Shown here piece by piece: positions 1-8,472 of a DNA stretch of 64,000 nucleotides. The position numbers were made by a program, and so were the translations under genes. Numbering within the stretch: the stretch's first letter is position 1; each line of letters begins with the position of its first letter. The notes under the pieces were generated by a model. The model was not told the origin of the DNA. It was given only the letters and a program-made list of their open reading frames with translations, and searched no databases. The stretch is from Salinibacter ruber DSM 13855 (GTDB taxonomy: Bacteria; Bacteroidota; Rhodothermia; Rhodothermales; Salinibacteraceae), in contig NC_007677.1 of assembly GCF_000013045.1 (NCBI RefSeq), forward strand, positions 3,263,501 through 3,327,500. Reading direction: 5' to 3'.

Positions 1-396
1 GCGCGAATGGGCGAAGAAAACGAGCGGGTGGAAAGCCTCCTCACGACCTGGTCGACGCACGTTCGGAGCTGGCAAAACGCCGGTGAGCTCCCCGTCCATA
101 CTGTGCGGTACGAGGACCTGCAGGCGAATCCGGTCGCGGAGTTCTACGACATCCTCGACTTTCTGGAGGTGCCGGACCTGACCGAGGAGCGCGTCGAGGA
201 CGCCGTGGAGCGGACGCGCTTCGAGCGGATGCAGGCGATGGAGGCGGAGCACGGCTTCCACGAGCGCACGGCGGACCAGGCCCAGTTCTTCCGCTCCGGC
301 GAGACGGATGGATGGAAGGACGAGCTCCCCACCGACGTGGCCCGCAAAATCGAAAAGGACCACGGGGATGTGATGGAGCAGTTCGGATACCTGTAG
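1..396 (+). CDS. Sulfotransferase, C-terminal part (gene cut by window start)
   Basis: The reading frame is open from the first base, so this is the 3' end of a longer gene. The visible 131 residues match the C-terminal half of the complete sulfotransferase at 499-1362 almost block for block: a VRYEDLQANP segment, an EFYDILDFLEVPDL helix, and the FFRSGETDGWKDELP segment that corresponds to the PAPS 3'-phosphate-binding RKGxxGxWK region of the family. It would transfer a sulfuryl group from PAPS to an unknown acceptor. The 5' PAPS loop lies outside the window, so it cannot be judged whether the gene is intact. It is one of three tandem paralogues here. Confidence 0.8.
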   Translation, partial: ARMGEENERVESLLTTWSTHVRSWQNAGELPVHTVRYEDLQANPVAEFYDILDFLEVPDLTEERVEDAVERTRFERMQAMEAEHGFHERTADQAQFFRSGETDGWKDELPTDVARKIEKDHGDVMEQFGYL

Positions 397-498
397 CCCC
401 CGGTCGACTGCCGCACGGATCTGAGCAGGAGCGGACCCGGACCGCACGGCCTTCCGGCCCCACCGCCTCGATCGTCCCACCAATTCCTTATCTGCCCT

Positions 499-1362
499 AT
501 GCAGTTTGTTGCCAGTTACCCAAAGAGCGGAAATACCTGGATTCGCCTCGTCGCCGCCGCGTACTCGTTGCAAAACGTCACCGCCGAAGACTTCATGCGG
601 TTCAACGAGGACGACGAGTCCCGCATCAGCAACGTGATCCGGTTTGGGGACGGAACCAAGTACTACTTCCAGGCGGTCAGCCCCTACCCCATCAAGGCCC
701 TCAACTTTTCGGCGCAGGCCCGTCTCCGGCCGGCCGCCATGCTCAAGCTCGAACACGAGCTGTCGGAGACGACGACCCAGCGTCCCATTCTGGTGAAGAG
801 TCACCACCTCAACGGCGACGTGGACGGCATCAACCTCTGGAACCCGGCGTGGACCGACCGGGTCGTGAATCCGGTCCGCGACCCGCGGGAGGTCTGCTGC
901 TCATTCGCCGCGCACATGGGAAACAGCCTGGAGAAGACCGCCGAGCAGATGAACGAGGAGAAGTTCACCATTGGGGGCGGGGAGAACCTTTACCATCTGC
1001 TCGGCACCTGGTCGCAGCACGTCCGGGGGTGGCTCAGCGCCGACGAGACCCCCGTCCACACCGTGCGGTACGAGGACATGAAGGCCAACCCCGTCGGGGA
1101 GTTCTACGACATCTTGGACTTTCTGAACGCGCCCGACCTGACCATCGAACGGGTAGAAAAGGCCGTCGAGAAAACGCGATTCGACCGGCTCAAACAGAAA
1201 GAAAACGAGCACGAGTTTCCCGAGTCCACCGAGCACCAGGACAACTTTTTCCGCTCCGGCAAGACGGACGGCTGGAAGGGGGAGCTTCCGGTCCGGCTCG
1301 TCCGCAAGATCGAAAAGGACCACGGCGACATGATGAACGCGCTGGGCTACGGGTATCTGTAG
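499..1362 (+). CDS. PAPS-dependent sulfotransferase
   Basis: Complete 287-residue cytosolic sulfotransferase, a usual length for the family. The 5'-phosphosulfate loop YPKSGNTW sits at residues 7-14. The 3'-phosphate region is PVRDPREVCCSF in the middle, and the C-terminal PAPS motif is FFRSGKTDGWKGELP. The ATG at 499 puts the PAPS loop at the expected distance from the N-terminus; no clear Shine-Dalgarno precedes it. The acceptor (lipid, polysaccharide or small molecule) cannot be read from sequence. The copies on either side are close relatives, so the locus is a tandem paralogue array. There is no signal peptide, so it acts in the cytoplasm. Confidence 0.88.
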   Translation: MQFVASYPKSGNTWIRLVAAAYSLQNVTAEDFMRFNEDDESRISNVIRFGDGTKYYFQAVSPYPIKALNFSAQARLRPAAMLKLEHELSETTTQRPILVKSHHLNGDVDGINLWNPAWTDRVVNPVRDPREVCCSFAAHMGNSLEKTAEQMNEEKFTIGGGENLYHLLGTWSQHVRGWLSADETPVHTVRYEDMKANPVGEFYDILDFLNAPDLTIERVEKAVEKTRFDRLKQKENEHEFPESTEHQDNFFRSGKTDGWKGELPVRLVRKIEKDHGDMMNALGYGYL

Positions 1363-1381
1363 CGCACCCGACGGGCCGGCC

Positions 1382-1519
1382 GGCTTTCCGGAGGCCGGCC
1401 ACAGACAGGTGTTCCGCTCCGGAGAGACCGACGGGCGGAAGGAGGAGGTGCCGGTCGGGGTCGCCCGTACGATCGAACGAGACCACGGCGAGGTGATGGA
1501 GGCCCTCGGCTACCTGTAG
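1382..1519 (+). pseudogene. 3' remnant of a third sulfotransferase
   Basis: Directly after the intact sulfotransferase, one frame reads GFPEAGHRQVFRSGETDG and then RKEEVPVGVARTIERDHGE, ending in MEALGYL and TAG. This matches the last ~45 residues of the two neighbouring sulfotransferases (EFPES...FFRSGKTDGWK...IEKDHGD...ALGYGYL). The similarity begins about 20 bases after the previous stop, with no start codon and none of the N-terminal three quarters. It is best read as the leftover of a deleted tandem copy. The conserved Trp of the DGWK motif is Arg here, consistent with decay. Confidence 0.8.
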
Positions 1520-1580
1520 TTCTGTCTGGGGGCCCCCAACGAGGGCGGCACTCCCCACGGTCCCTCTTCGGCGCGGCCCC

Positions 1581-2585
1581 CTACGCCGCGAGGGGCTCGC
1601 CGGACGGCCGGTCCGGCGTCTCCGCGTCCGACGCGCCGACGAAGAAGTCGGTGAAGAGCATCACCATCTCCTTCTTCCCCCGCAGCCGGTCCATGAGGTC
1701 CGGGGGCGGGCCCTCGGCCTCGGGGGCGGGGTTCCAGTGCCGCCACACCGGCCGGTCGGCGCACGCCGCCCAGTCGATCGGCTCTTCTGTGGGCGCCACG
1801 CCGGCGAGGGGCGCCCCCATCGCCTTCGCGGCCAGGTTGGCCGCCCGGACGGCCCGGAGCACCCGCCGCGGCGCGTCGCCCGTCTCGGAATGGGGCGGGT
1901 GGTGGTGGCGGATCACGTCGACGAGCGTCTGCGGGAAGTTCAGCTCCAGGGCCGCGTACGCCCCGGCCTGGCCGTGGTCGCACCCGAAGACGAACCGCTC
2001 CAGCTTGCGGGGGTCCGTCTCTTGTAGGTGCTCCGCAAACCGCTTCTCCTCGTAGAGCGCGGCGGCCTTTTCGGGGTAGTTGTAGAACAGGACCAGCTTG
2101 CCAAAGTCGTGGAGCAGGCCCTCCGCGAAGCCCTCCCCCTGGGTGACGTCCGACTCCGGGGCCGGGCCGTCGTCGGCCGGCGACAGCGGGCCGAGCAGGC
2201 TGCTGGCGAGGAAGCCCGTCGCCTCGCTGTGTCGGATAAACCGGTGGAAGCAGGCCTCCACGGGCCCGTCCGCCAGCTCGTCCATCCGCAGCATGCCGAG
2301 GCTGACGACCGACCCGGCGGCGGTGGTCGTGCCCATCATGCGGATCGCCCGCCCCACGTCCGAGATGGAGCGGCGGAGGCCGTAGTAGGCGGAGTTGATC
2401 TGTTTGAGCAGCCGCGCGGTGGCGGCCGGGTCGTGCTGCACGATCTCGGTCAGGTCCTCCGGGTCCGTAAAGCCCGGTTCGTGGAGGAGCTCCAGCACGC
2501 TGGGCAGCGTGCGCGGGAACGGCGGCACGCGCAGGTCGAGGTCGCGCAGGGCCGAGTCGGACGGGGGGGACGGGTCGGTGCTCAT
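1581..2585 (-). CDS. HDOD domain protein
   Basis: This 334-residue protein opens with a typical HDOD start: a PPFPRTLPSVLELLHEPGF segment, then EDLTEIVQHDPAATARLLKQINSAYYGL. HDOD domains are HD-superfamily regulatory modules that usually lack phosphodiesterase activity and act in signalling, chemotaxis or motility control. A later segment (LLHDFGKLVLFYNYPEKA) keeps an HD-like HDFGK. There is no signal peptide or membrane segment. It lies 72 bases downstream of flgL on the same strand, at the end of the flagellar gene run, which suggests co-transcription and a motility role; that link is inference. An ATG start at 2585 fits the domain boundary. Confidence 0.8.
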   Translation of the reverse strand: MSTDPSPPSDSALRDLDLRVPPFPRTLPSVLELLHEPGFTDPEDLTEIVQHDPAATARLLKQINSAYYGLRRSISDVGRAIRMMGTTTAAGSVVSLGMLRMDELADGPVEACFHRFIRHSEATGFLASSLLGPLSPADDGPAPESDVTQGEGFAEGLLHDFGKLVLFYNYPEKAAALYEEKRFAEHLQETDPRKLERFVFGCDHGQAGAYAALELNFPQTLVDVIRHHHPPHSETGDAPRRVLRAVRAANLAAKAMGAPLAGVAPTEEPIDWAACADRPVWRHWNPAPEAEGPPPDLMDRLRGKKEMVMLFTDFFVGASDAETPDRPSGEPLAA

Positions 2586-2657
2586 CGGGCTGGGGCGCCG
2601 GGGCGCGGGCCGCAGGAAGGGGCGGGCCGCGGGGTCGGCTCGGGTTCAGGGGTCGTG

Positions 2658-3617
2658 CTAGAGGAAGTTCACGAGGGACGTTTGCTGCGACGAGGAGGTA
2701 GCCTGGAAGGCCGCCTGCAGCTGGGTCTGCCGCTGCTGGAGCTCGGAGATGGCGGTGGCGAGGTCCGTGTCTTCGGCGTCGGAGCGCCGCTCGTTGGCCT
2801 CCAGCGACGCCGCCTCCACCTGCTCCTGGGCCGTGGAGAGGCGCCGCCCAATCGCGCCCGCCTCCGAGCCCTTCGAAATCACGTGGTCGAGCGCGTCTTC
2901 GACCTCGCCGAGGGCCGTGCTGATGTCGGGGTCCGGCGGCCCGCTCGGGGGGGAATTGTCGGCCGGATCCACGGCCTTGATCAGGTTGTCGAGGGCGCCG
3001 GTGATGGTCTCCGGGTCCCCGCCGTCCGTGTCGTACTGGGCGAGCGCCTTGCCGTCGACGTTGATCGTCAGGTCCTTGTTTTTCCCGATCGGCCGGGTGC
3101 GGTCGCCGTCGAGGGCGTCGAGGGACCCGTTGATGGGGGCGGCGTCGTTGGCGCTCCCGTCCGCCCCGAACGGCTGCGTGTCGGTGCGATTGCCGGCGAA
3201 GATGTACTCCCCGCCCTGCGTGCTATTCATCCGGTCTACGACCTCCCCCTTGATGGACCGGAGTTCTTCGGCGATGGCCGCGCGGTCGTCTGCGCTCCGG
3301 GTGTCGTCGGCGGCCCGGACGCCGTCCTCGCGGGCCTTGGTGAAGAGGTCGGCCAGGCCGTCGAGCTCCTGCTGCGTGCGGTCGACGAACGTGCGGGCGC
3401 TGGCGATCGACTCCTCGCGCCGCGCGAGCTGGTTGCCGAGCGTCTTCATCCGCTCGGCCGTGGCGAACGAGGAGGGGTCGTCCGAGGGGCGGTTGATCCG
3501 CTTCCCGGAGCTGATCTGCTCGCGGAGGCGGCTGATGTCGCGCTGCAGGCGGGGCACCTCGTCGGAAATCACGCCGGAGTAGACACTTGAATTGGTGGCG
3601 ATGCTGACGTTGGCCAT
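2658..3617 (-). CDS. flgL: Flagellar hook-filament junction protein FlgL
   Basis: Hook-associated protein 3, which joins the hook cap region to the flagellin filament outside the cell. The 319 residues have a flagellin-type N-terminus (QISSGKRINRPSDDP around residues 35-50) and a flagellin-type C-terminus (EDTDLATAISELQQRQTQLQ followed by AAFQATSSSQQTSLVNFL), with a variable middle exposed domain. The order flgK-flgL, with flgK 40 bases upstream on the same strand, is the classical one. ATG start at 3617. The middle is Asp-rich, in keeping with a halophilic proteome. Confidence 0.93.
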   Translation of the reverse strand: MANVSIATNSSVYSGVISDEVPRLQRDISRLREQISSGKRINRPSDDPSSFATAERMKTLGNQLARREESIASARTFVDRTQQELDGLADLFTKAREDGVRAADDTRSADDRAAIAEELRSIKGEVVDRMNSTQGGEYIFAGNRTDTQPFGADGSANDAAPINGSLDALDGDRTRPIGKNKDLTINVDGKALAQYDTDGGDPETITGALDNLIKAVDPADNSPPSGPPDPDISTALGEVEDALDHVISKGSEAGAIGRRLSTAQEQVEAASLEANERRSDAEDTDLATAISELQQRQTQLQAAFQATSSSQQTSLVNFL

Positions 3618-3657
3618 GGCGAAGTCTCAGGGTTGTGGACGGAGCGCCCGATGGTCG

Positions 3658-5460
3658 TTACCGCGCGATGGAGAGCAGCGTGCTGGAGACCTCCCGCGCC
3701 GTGGTGAGCACCTGTGCGGACGCCGCGAACTGCTGCTGCTGTTCGATCAGGCTGCTCAGCTGCTGGTCGACCGACACGCCGGACACGTCTTCGATCTGGG
3801 CCTGAACGCGCTCCCCCACGGCGGCCTGCGCCTCCTCCTTGGCGGCGGCCTCCTGCACCTGCGTGCCGACGCCGGCGGCCAGGTCGGTCGCGCCCGTGGT
3901 CAGGTCCGACGCGACGTCGGCGATATTCTGGGCCGGGCCGGTGTTGCCGGGGAGGGAATTGTCCACCGTCACCGAAAACTCTTTCGTTTCTGTCGGTCCC
4001 ACGTCGCCGTCCGCGAAGGCGGTGCCCACGTCGAGCTTCAGCGTATTGCCGCTTCCGTCGTCCTCCAGCGTGATCCTGGTGCCGTCGGAGCTGACATCGA
4101 CACCGGTCTGGGCACTGGTCGACCCGTCGGGGCGATTGATCGTGAAGTCGAGCTCACCGGTATTGGCATTATCTTCTACGGTAATATCGAACGTGCCCCC
4201 CTCCACCCCCCCAGGGAGGTTTCCGTCGGGGGAGATCGACGACACCTCGACCGTACTGGCGCTGCCGTCGGGGCCGACGGTGAGTCGGTCCTCGATGTTG
4301 CCCGCCCCGCTGCTGTCGCCAAAGTCGCCCTGGCCGATGGTGACGGCCGTTTCGTTTCCCTCCGGGGTGCCGAGGGCCGGCGTCGCCACGGCCGCAATGT
4401 CCTTGGGGCCGTCGACGTTGAGTTCGATGTTGCCCGCCGTCCTGGACTTGTCGACGAAGAAGTTCTCCCCCGTGTCGCCGTTCTGGTCGGCCCCCTTCCG
4501 GTGGGCCGTGTTCACCTTTTCCACCACACTGTCGGCGAGGGTGTCCAGCCTGTCCTGCACGCTCTGTTTGCCGGTCAGGGTGTCGTTCAGGAGGCGCGCC
4601 TGCGCGCCAATTTCACCACCGCCCTCCTCGCCAGGATCGAACGCCACACCGGTGTCTCCGAACTCGACCCTCGTGGGCTTGCTGGGATCGTTCTTGTTCT
4701 CCGTGGAGAGAGTCGTCGCGTCGTCGCCCTGCACCACCGTCATGCCGTCGACGGTGAGCGTATAGCCGTCCGACCGGTTCTCCTGGGCCTCCACCGGAAG
4801 CAGCTTCGACAATTCCTTGACGGTCTGGTCCCGCTGGTCCTCCGCGGCGTAGTCGGGCGAGCCGCCGGCCCGGGCGCTTTCGATCTGCTCGTTCAGGGAG
4901 GCCACCTTGTCGAGGAGCCCGTTGGCCTTCTCCACGTTGCTGGCCAGCGCCTTCGTGGTGCTGGACGTGAGCTCCCCGAGGCGCTGGTCGAGGCGGCCGA
5001 ACGTGTCGGTCAGCTGGCGGGCCCGGCCCAGAACGGACTCGCGCACGCCTTGGCTCTCCGGGTTGTTGGCGAGATTGCTAAAGCCGTCGGCAAGGCCCTG
5101 AAGCGAGGCGGACAGGCTCGCGTCCGTGTCGGTGGCGAGGGCCCCCTCCAGCACGCCCAGCACGCGGCCCTCCTCCCGGGCGGCGCTCTCGCTGCTCCGG
5201 GCCTCGTTCCGGGCGCCCACGAGCATGCCGTCCCGCACCCGCTCGAATTGTTCGACCCCCACGCCACTCGACGTGACGTCCTGCGCCCCGTTCGAGGCGT
5301 ACAGGCCCGTCGCGGCGACGCTGCGGGAGCTGAGGCTCACGCGGCGCCGGCGGTAGCCCTCCGACTCGGCGTTGGCGATGTTTTGGCTGGTCGCGTCGAT
5401 CTTCTCGCCGACGGCGCGCAGCGACGTGCTCCCAATGTCGAACAGCGAGTTGACGCTCAC
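3658..5460 (-). CDS. flgK: Flagellar hook-associated protein FlgK
   Basis: Hook-associated protein 1, the first junction protein between hook and filament, exported by the flagellar type III system. The 600 residues begin SLFDIGSTSLRAVGEKIDAT, followed by QNIANAESEGYRRRRV, the rod/hook family N-terminal signature. They end with the FlgK C-terminal coiled segment GVSVDQQLSSLIEQQQQFAA. The start codon is GTG (5460); the next upstream gene, flgN, ends 16 bases before it. The central part is Gly/Asp/Thr-rich and variable, as expected for the exposed domain. Gene order and both terminal domains make the assignment secure. Confidence 0.93.
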   Translation of the reverse strand: MSVNSLFDIGSTSLRAVGEKIDATSQNIANAESEGYRRRRVSLSSRSVAATGLYASNGAQDVTSSGVGVEQFERVRDGMLVGARNEARSSESAAREEGRVLGVLEGALATDTDASLSASLQGLADGFSNLANNPESQGVRESVLGRARQLTDTFGRLDQRLGELTSSTTKALASNVEKANGLLDKVASLNEQIESARAGGSPDYAAEDQRDQTVKELSKLLPVEAQENRSDGYTLTVDGMTVVQGDDATTLSTENKNDPSKPTRVEFGDTGVAFDPGEEGGGEIGAQARLLNDTLTGKQSVQDRLDTLADSVVEKVNTAHRKGADQNGDTGENFFVDKSRTAGNIELNVDGPKDIAAVATPALGTPEGNETAVTIGQGDFGDSSGAGNIEDRLTVGPDGSASTVEVSSISPDGNLPGGVEGGTFDITVEDNANTGELDFTINRPDGSTSAQTGVDVSSDGTRITLEDDGSGNTLKLDVGTAFADGDVGPTETKEFSVTVDNSLPGNTGPAQNIADVASDLTTGATDLAAGVGTQVQEAAAKEEAQAAVGERVQAQIEDVSGVSVDQQLSSLIEQQQQFAASAQVLTTAREVSSTLLSIAR

Positions 5461-5476
5461 GGGACGCGGTCAGGGT

Positions 5477-6013
5477 CTATCCAACAGTGTTGACGAGAGA
5501 ATGCTCGCCGCCCCCGGACTCGGCCGTCCCGTCGGCGGTGTAGGTGCGGCGGTCGGTGTCGACCGCGGCCTGCTGCACGGCGGCCAGCAGCTCGTGGTTG
5601 AGGCCGGCGGCGTATTCCAGCGCAAACTGAAGCGTGTCGTTGGTCCGCTGGGCCGACTCGGCCCGCTCCAGCACGGCGGCCCGCGCCTCGGCCAGCCGCG
5701 TGCTCGCCTCCGCGGAGGGGGCCCGTTGCTCCAGCACCTCGATCAGGGTCTCGAGGGACGGGTCGTCCTCCTCCAGCTCCAGCATTCGGATGAGGAGGCG
5801 GGCCTGTCGCTGGTACGTCTGGCGCAGGTCGTCGATCGTGTCCGTGCAGTCCTGCGCCTCCGTCGCGAGGGGGCCCAGCGCGTCGGTCTCCCCGTTCCGG
5901 AGGGCATCCAGCTGCTGCTCGAACAGAGACTCCAGCTTCTCGAACGCATCGGCCTTTTCGCTAAGGGTCTCAACCAATTTATCGGTGACCGGCGTGAGGC
6001 GTTTAAACGACAT
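5477..6013 (-). CDS. flgN: FlgN-type flagellar export chaperone
   Basis: A 178-residue, helical, acidic protein lying between flgJ and flgK, the usual place of FlgN, the cytoplasmic chaperone that holds FlgK and FlgL before export. The sequence is mostly predicted coiled coil (VETLSEKADAFEKLESLFEQ, and later TLIEVLEQRAPSAEASTRLA). Sequence similarity in this family is weak, so the call rests mainly on position, size and helix content. I chose the ATG at 6013 over a TTG two codons upstream. It overlaps the end of flgJ by 11 bases, which points to translational coupling. Confidence 0.75.
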   Translation of the reverse strand: MSFKRLTPVTDKLVETLSEKADAFEKLESLFEQQLDALRNGETDALGPLATEAQDCTDTIDDLRQTYQRQARLLIRMLELEEDDPSLETLIEVLEQRAPSAEASTRLAEARAAVLERAESAQRTNDTLQFALEYAAGLNHELLAAVQQAAVDTDRRTYTADGTAESGGGEHSLVNTVG

Positions 6014-6515
6014 GGTCAATCTGGGGGCGATCCGTAGGCGTTGAGGGGTCGGCCGGGGCGGGAAGCGGGTCCACGAACTCCGGGATGGAGTTCTCCGGCG
6101 ATGCCGGGGCGGGGGCCGCGTCGTCGGCCTCTGGGGCGTTGGCCTCTGGGGCGTCGGCCTCCGCGGACGCGTCCGTGCCCCAGCTCTGCATGAGCGTCTC
6201 CGAAATTTGGAGGTTGCCGGCCTCCGTGAGCTTGTCGGTGATCATGCCGGTCATGACCCGGCGCTGCCGGTCGCGCTGGCTGCTCATCCAGTTCTTCCCG
6301 TCGCCCCCCGCGAGGGACGAGGAGTACATGTCTTCGGTCATCACGTCCACGAACTGGCGGACCAGCACCTTCTCGAACTGCTCCGCCGCCTCCTTGGGCG
6401 TCTCGGGGGGGTCGTCGCCCGTCAGGCCCGTGCCCAGCCCGCCCGGGGACGGGGACGCGCGGCGCCGGACGGCCCGGGCGGCCTGTTCGGAACTGGCAAA
6501 CGCAACGGAGGACAT
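6003..6515 (-). CDS. flgJ: Rod-binding protein FlgJ (N-terminal domain only)
   Basis: A 170-residue protein with the rod-binding domain: EAAEQFEKVLVRQFVDVMTE around residues 45-65, then an internal Gly-rich stretch and MTGMITDKLTEAGNLQISET near residue 100. It caps the growing rod in the periplasm. The C-terminal muramidase domain of enterobacterial FlgJ is absent; the tail is instead Ala/Pro/Glu-rich low complexity (about residues 125-170). Single-domain FlgJ proteins are common outside gammaproteobacteria and depend on a separate peptidoglycan hydrolase, which is not in this window. It sits 41 bases downstream of flgI and overlaps flgN. Confidence 0.85.
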   Translation of the reverse strand: MSSVAFASSEQAARAVRRRASPSPGGLGTGLTGDDPPETPKEAAEQFEKVLVRQFVDVMTEDMYSSSLAGGDGKNWMSSQRDRQRRVMTGMITDKLTEAGNLQISETLMQSWGTDASAEADAPEANAPEADDAAPAPASPENSIPEFVDPLPAPADPSTPTDRPQIDHVV

Positions 6516-6556
6516 GGGGAACGGCGTGGGGGTGGGACAGGGAGCGAGGCGGGCGG

Positions 6557-7720
6557 CTACAGAATGACGAGCTCGGCCTGGAGGGCGCCGGCGCGGTCGA
6601 TGGACTGGAAGATGGAGATGATGTCGCGGGCCGTGATGCCGAGGTCGTTCAGGGCGGACGCGAGCTCGCTTACGTTCGTGTTCGGCGGGAGCACGACCGA
6701 CCGCGCGCCCTCCTGCTGCACCTCGGCCTCCCCCTCCGCCACCGGCTGGGTCTCCCCTTCCCCCAGCGGGTTCGGCTGCGAGACGAACCGGTCCTCCCGC
6801 GTGGAGACCGTGATGCCCCCGGTGGTGACCATTACCTCGCTGATCGTGACGTTGCCCCCGGCGACGATGGTGCCGGTGCGCTCGTTGACGACGACGCGGG
6901 CGGGCGCTTTCACCTCGACCTCCACCCCCTCCAGGGCCGCCATCAGCTGCGAGGTGTTGTTCAGCGCCTCCGGCATTCCCACGTTGACGAGGCCCGCGTG
7001 GGCGGCCTCGGCGGCGTCGGGGAAGACCTCGTTGATCGCGTCGGCAATCTTGCTTGCGTTCGTGAAGTCGGGCCGACGCAGGACGAGGCCCACCTCGTCT
7101 CCGGTGAGGTTGACGGGGCGGGCCTGCCGGACGATGGCCCCGTTCGGGATGCGGCCCGTGTTTGGGCTGTTGACCGTCACCTCCGTGCCCTGGCTCGACG
7201 CCTGGGCCGCCCCGGTGGTCAGCGGGCCCTGCGCCACGGCCCGGAGCGCCTTGTCGGGCCCCTGCAGGGGGGTTCGCAGGAGCACGCCCCCGGAGAGGGA
7301 GCGGGCATCGCCCATCGAGGAGACGGTCACGTCAATTTCGCTGCCGGTGCCGGCGAACGGATCCAGGGTGGCCGTCACCAGCACCGCCGCCACGTTGCGC
7401 GACTGCAGCACCTCCTGGTCGACCTTCACCCCAAACTCGCGCAGCATGTTGGCGATGCTCTGGACGGTGAAGACCGCCCCGCTCTGGGCCCGGGCGCGGT
7501 CGCCGGTGCGGTCGAGGCCCACCACGAGGCCGTACCCGGTCAGCGGCATGGAGGAGGCGCCCTCGATCGTCACCATGCTCTTCAGCTCCGAGGTGGCCGT
7601 GGAGGCCTCCCCGGAGTCCGCGGCGGCGGGGCCCTGCTGGGCACGGGCCGCGCCCACGCTTCCGCTCAGGACGAGCACCAGCAGTCCCAGCACAATGCGT
7701 CGTAGGCGAACGGTCCTCAT
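6557..7720 (-). CDS. flgI: Flagellar P-ring protein FlgI
   Basis: Periplasmic P-ring protein, 387 residues, near the usual length. A cleavable signal peptide is visible ([20 protein letters not shown]). Family motifs follow: [20 protein letters not shown] (canonical form: [24 protein letters not shown]), [12 protein letters not shown], then [11 protein letters not shown], and the C-terminal [20 protein letters not shown] segment ending in LQAELVIL. It forms the bushing around the rod within the peptidoglycan layer. It lies between flgH and flgJ on the same strand with short gaps. ATG start at 7720. Confidence 0.95.
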   Translation of the reverse strand: [387 protein letters not shown]

Positions 7721-7777
7721 AAAGTGGCGAATGTGTGCACGGGGCGCGTAAAGGCGGCGTTCGGGGCTTTGTCTTGG

Positions 7778-8425
7778 TTATCGTACCCCAAGAAAGATGC
7801 CAATGCCGGTCGCGACGACGCCGCCCACCTTCAGGAGGAGGCCCTTCGAGAAGATGCCCTGGTTGCGGAAGCCCTCCTCCCCGTACTTGATCTTGGCGTT
7901 GGCGATCTGGGTGGACAGGATGGTGTTGTTCTGGCGCACGTCGGTCGGCCGCACGACGCCGGACACCTCCATGATGTGCGTCACCCCGTCGATGGTCAGG
8001 CGCCGCTCCCCCTTCACCTCCAGGTTGCCGGCGTTGTTAACGGCCGTCACGCGGGCGGTGAAGGTCCCGTTCAGCACCTCGCTCTGGACGGACTCGTTGC
8101 TGTTCTCCGTCTCGGAACTGACCTCCGTGCCCGCGGAGAAGCTGCCGCTGATGCTTTCGGAGAAGGTTCCGGACCCGCTGCCGTTCAGGCTCGACGAGGA
8201 GTTGCCCTCGTACGAGCTTTCACGCTGGCCGGACGTCTGCTCGTCGATGACGACGGTGATCACATCGCCCGGCTCGCGGGCCACCGGGTCGGCGTACAGC
8301 GACTGCTCCGCCGCCCGTACGCTCGTGGAGGACTCTTGCCCGTGCGCCGGGGGCGCGCCCGCCAGGCCGAGGGCAAGCGCTAACGTGACGAGAAGCGCAC
8401 TTGAGGCACAACGAAATCGAATCAT
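7778..8425 (-). CDS. flgH: Flagellar L-ring protein FlgH
   Basis: Outer-membrane L-ring protein, 215 residues from the ATG at 8425. A GTG 66 bases further upstream, inside flgA, would add residues before the signal peptide, so the ATG is preferred. The N-terminus reads as a signal peptide (LLVTLALALGLAGAPPAHGQ). FlgH hallmarks are REPGDVITVVIDEQTSGQRE, the FSESISGSFSAGTEV stretch, and GNLEVKGERRLTIDG with VRPTDVRQNNTILSTQIANA near the C-terminus. Most FlgH proteins are lipoproteins, but no Cys follows this signal peptide, so anchoring may differ. It sits directly downstream of flgA. Confidence 0.93.
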   Translation of the reverse strand: MIRFRCASSALLVTLALALGLAGAPPAHGQESSTSVRAAEQSLYADPVAREPGDVITVVIDEQTSGQRESSYEGNSSSSLNGSGSGTFSESISGSFSAGTEVSSETENSNESVQSEVLNGTFTARVTAVNNAGNLEVKGERRLTIDGVTHIMEVSGVVRPTDVRQNNTILSTQIANAKIKYGEEGFRNQGIFSKGLLLKVGGVVATGIGIFLGVR

Positions 8426-8472
8426 GGGGCTAATCGGTACGATGAGCAAGAATGCAAGGGAAAACGTCGCTG

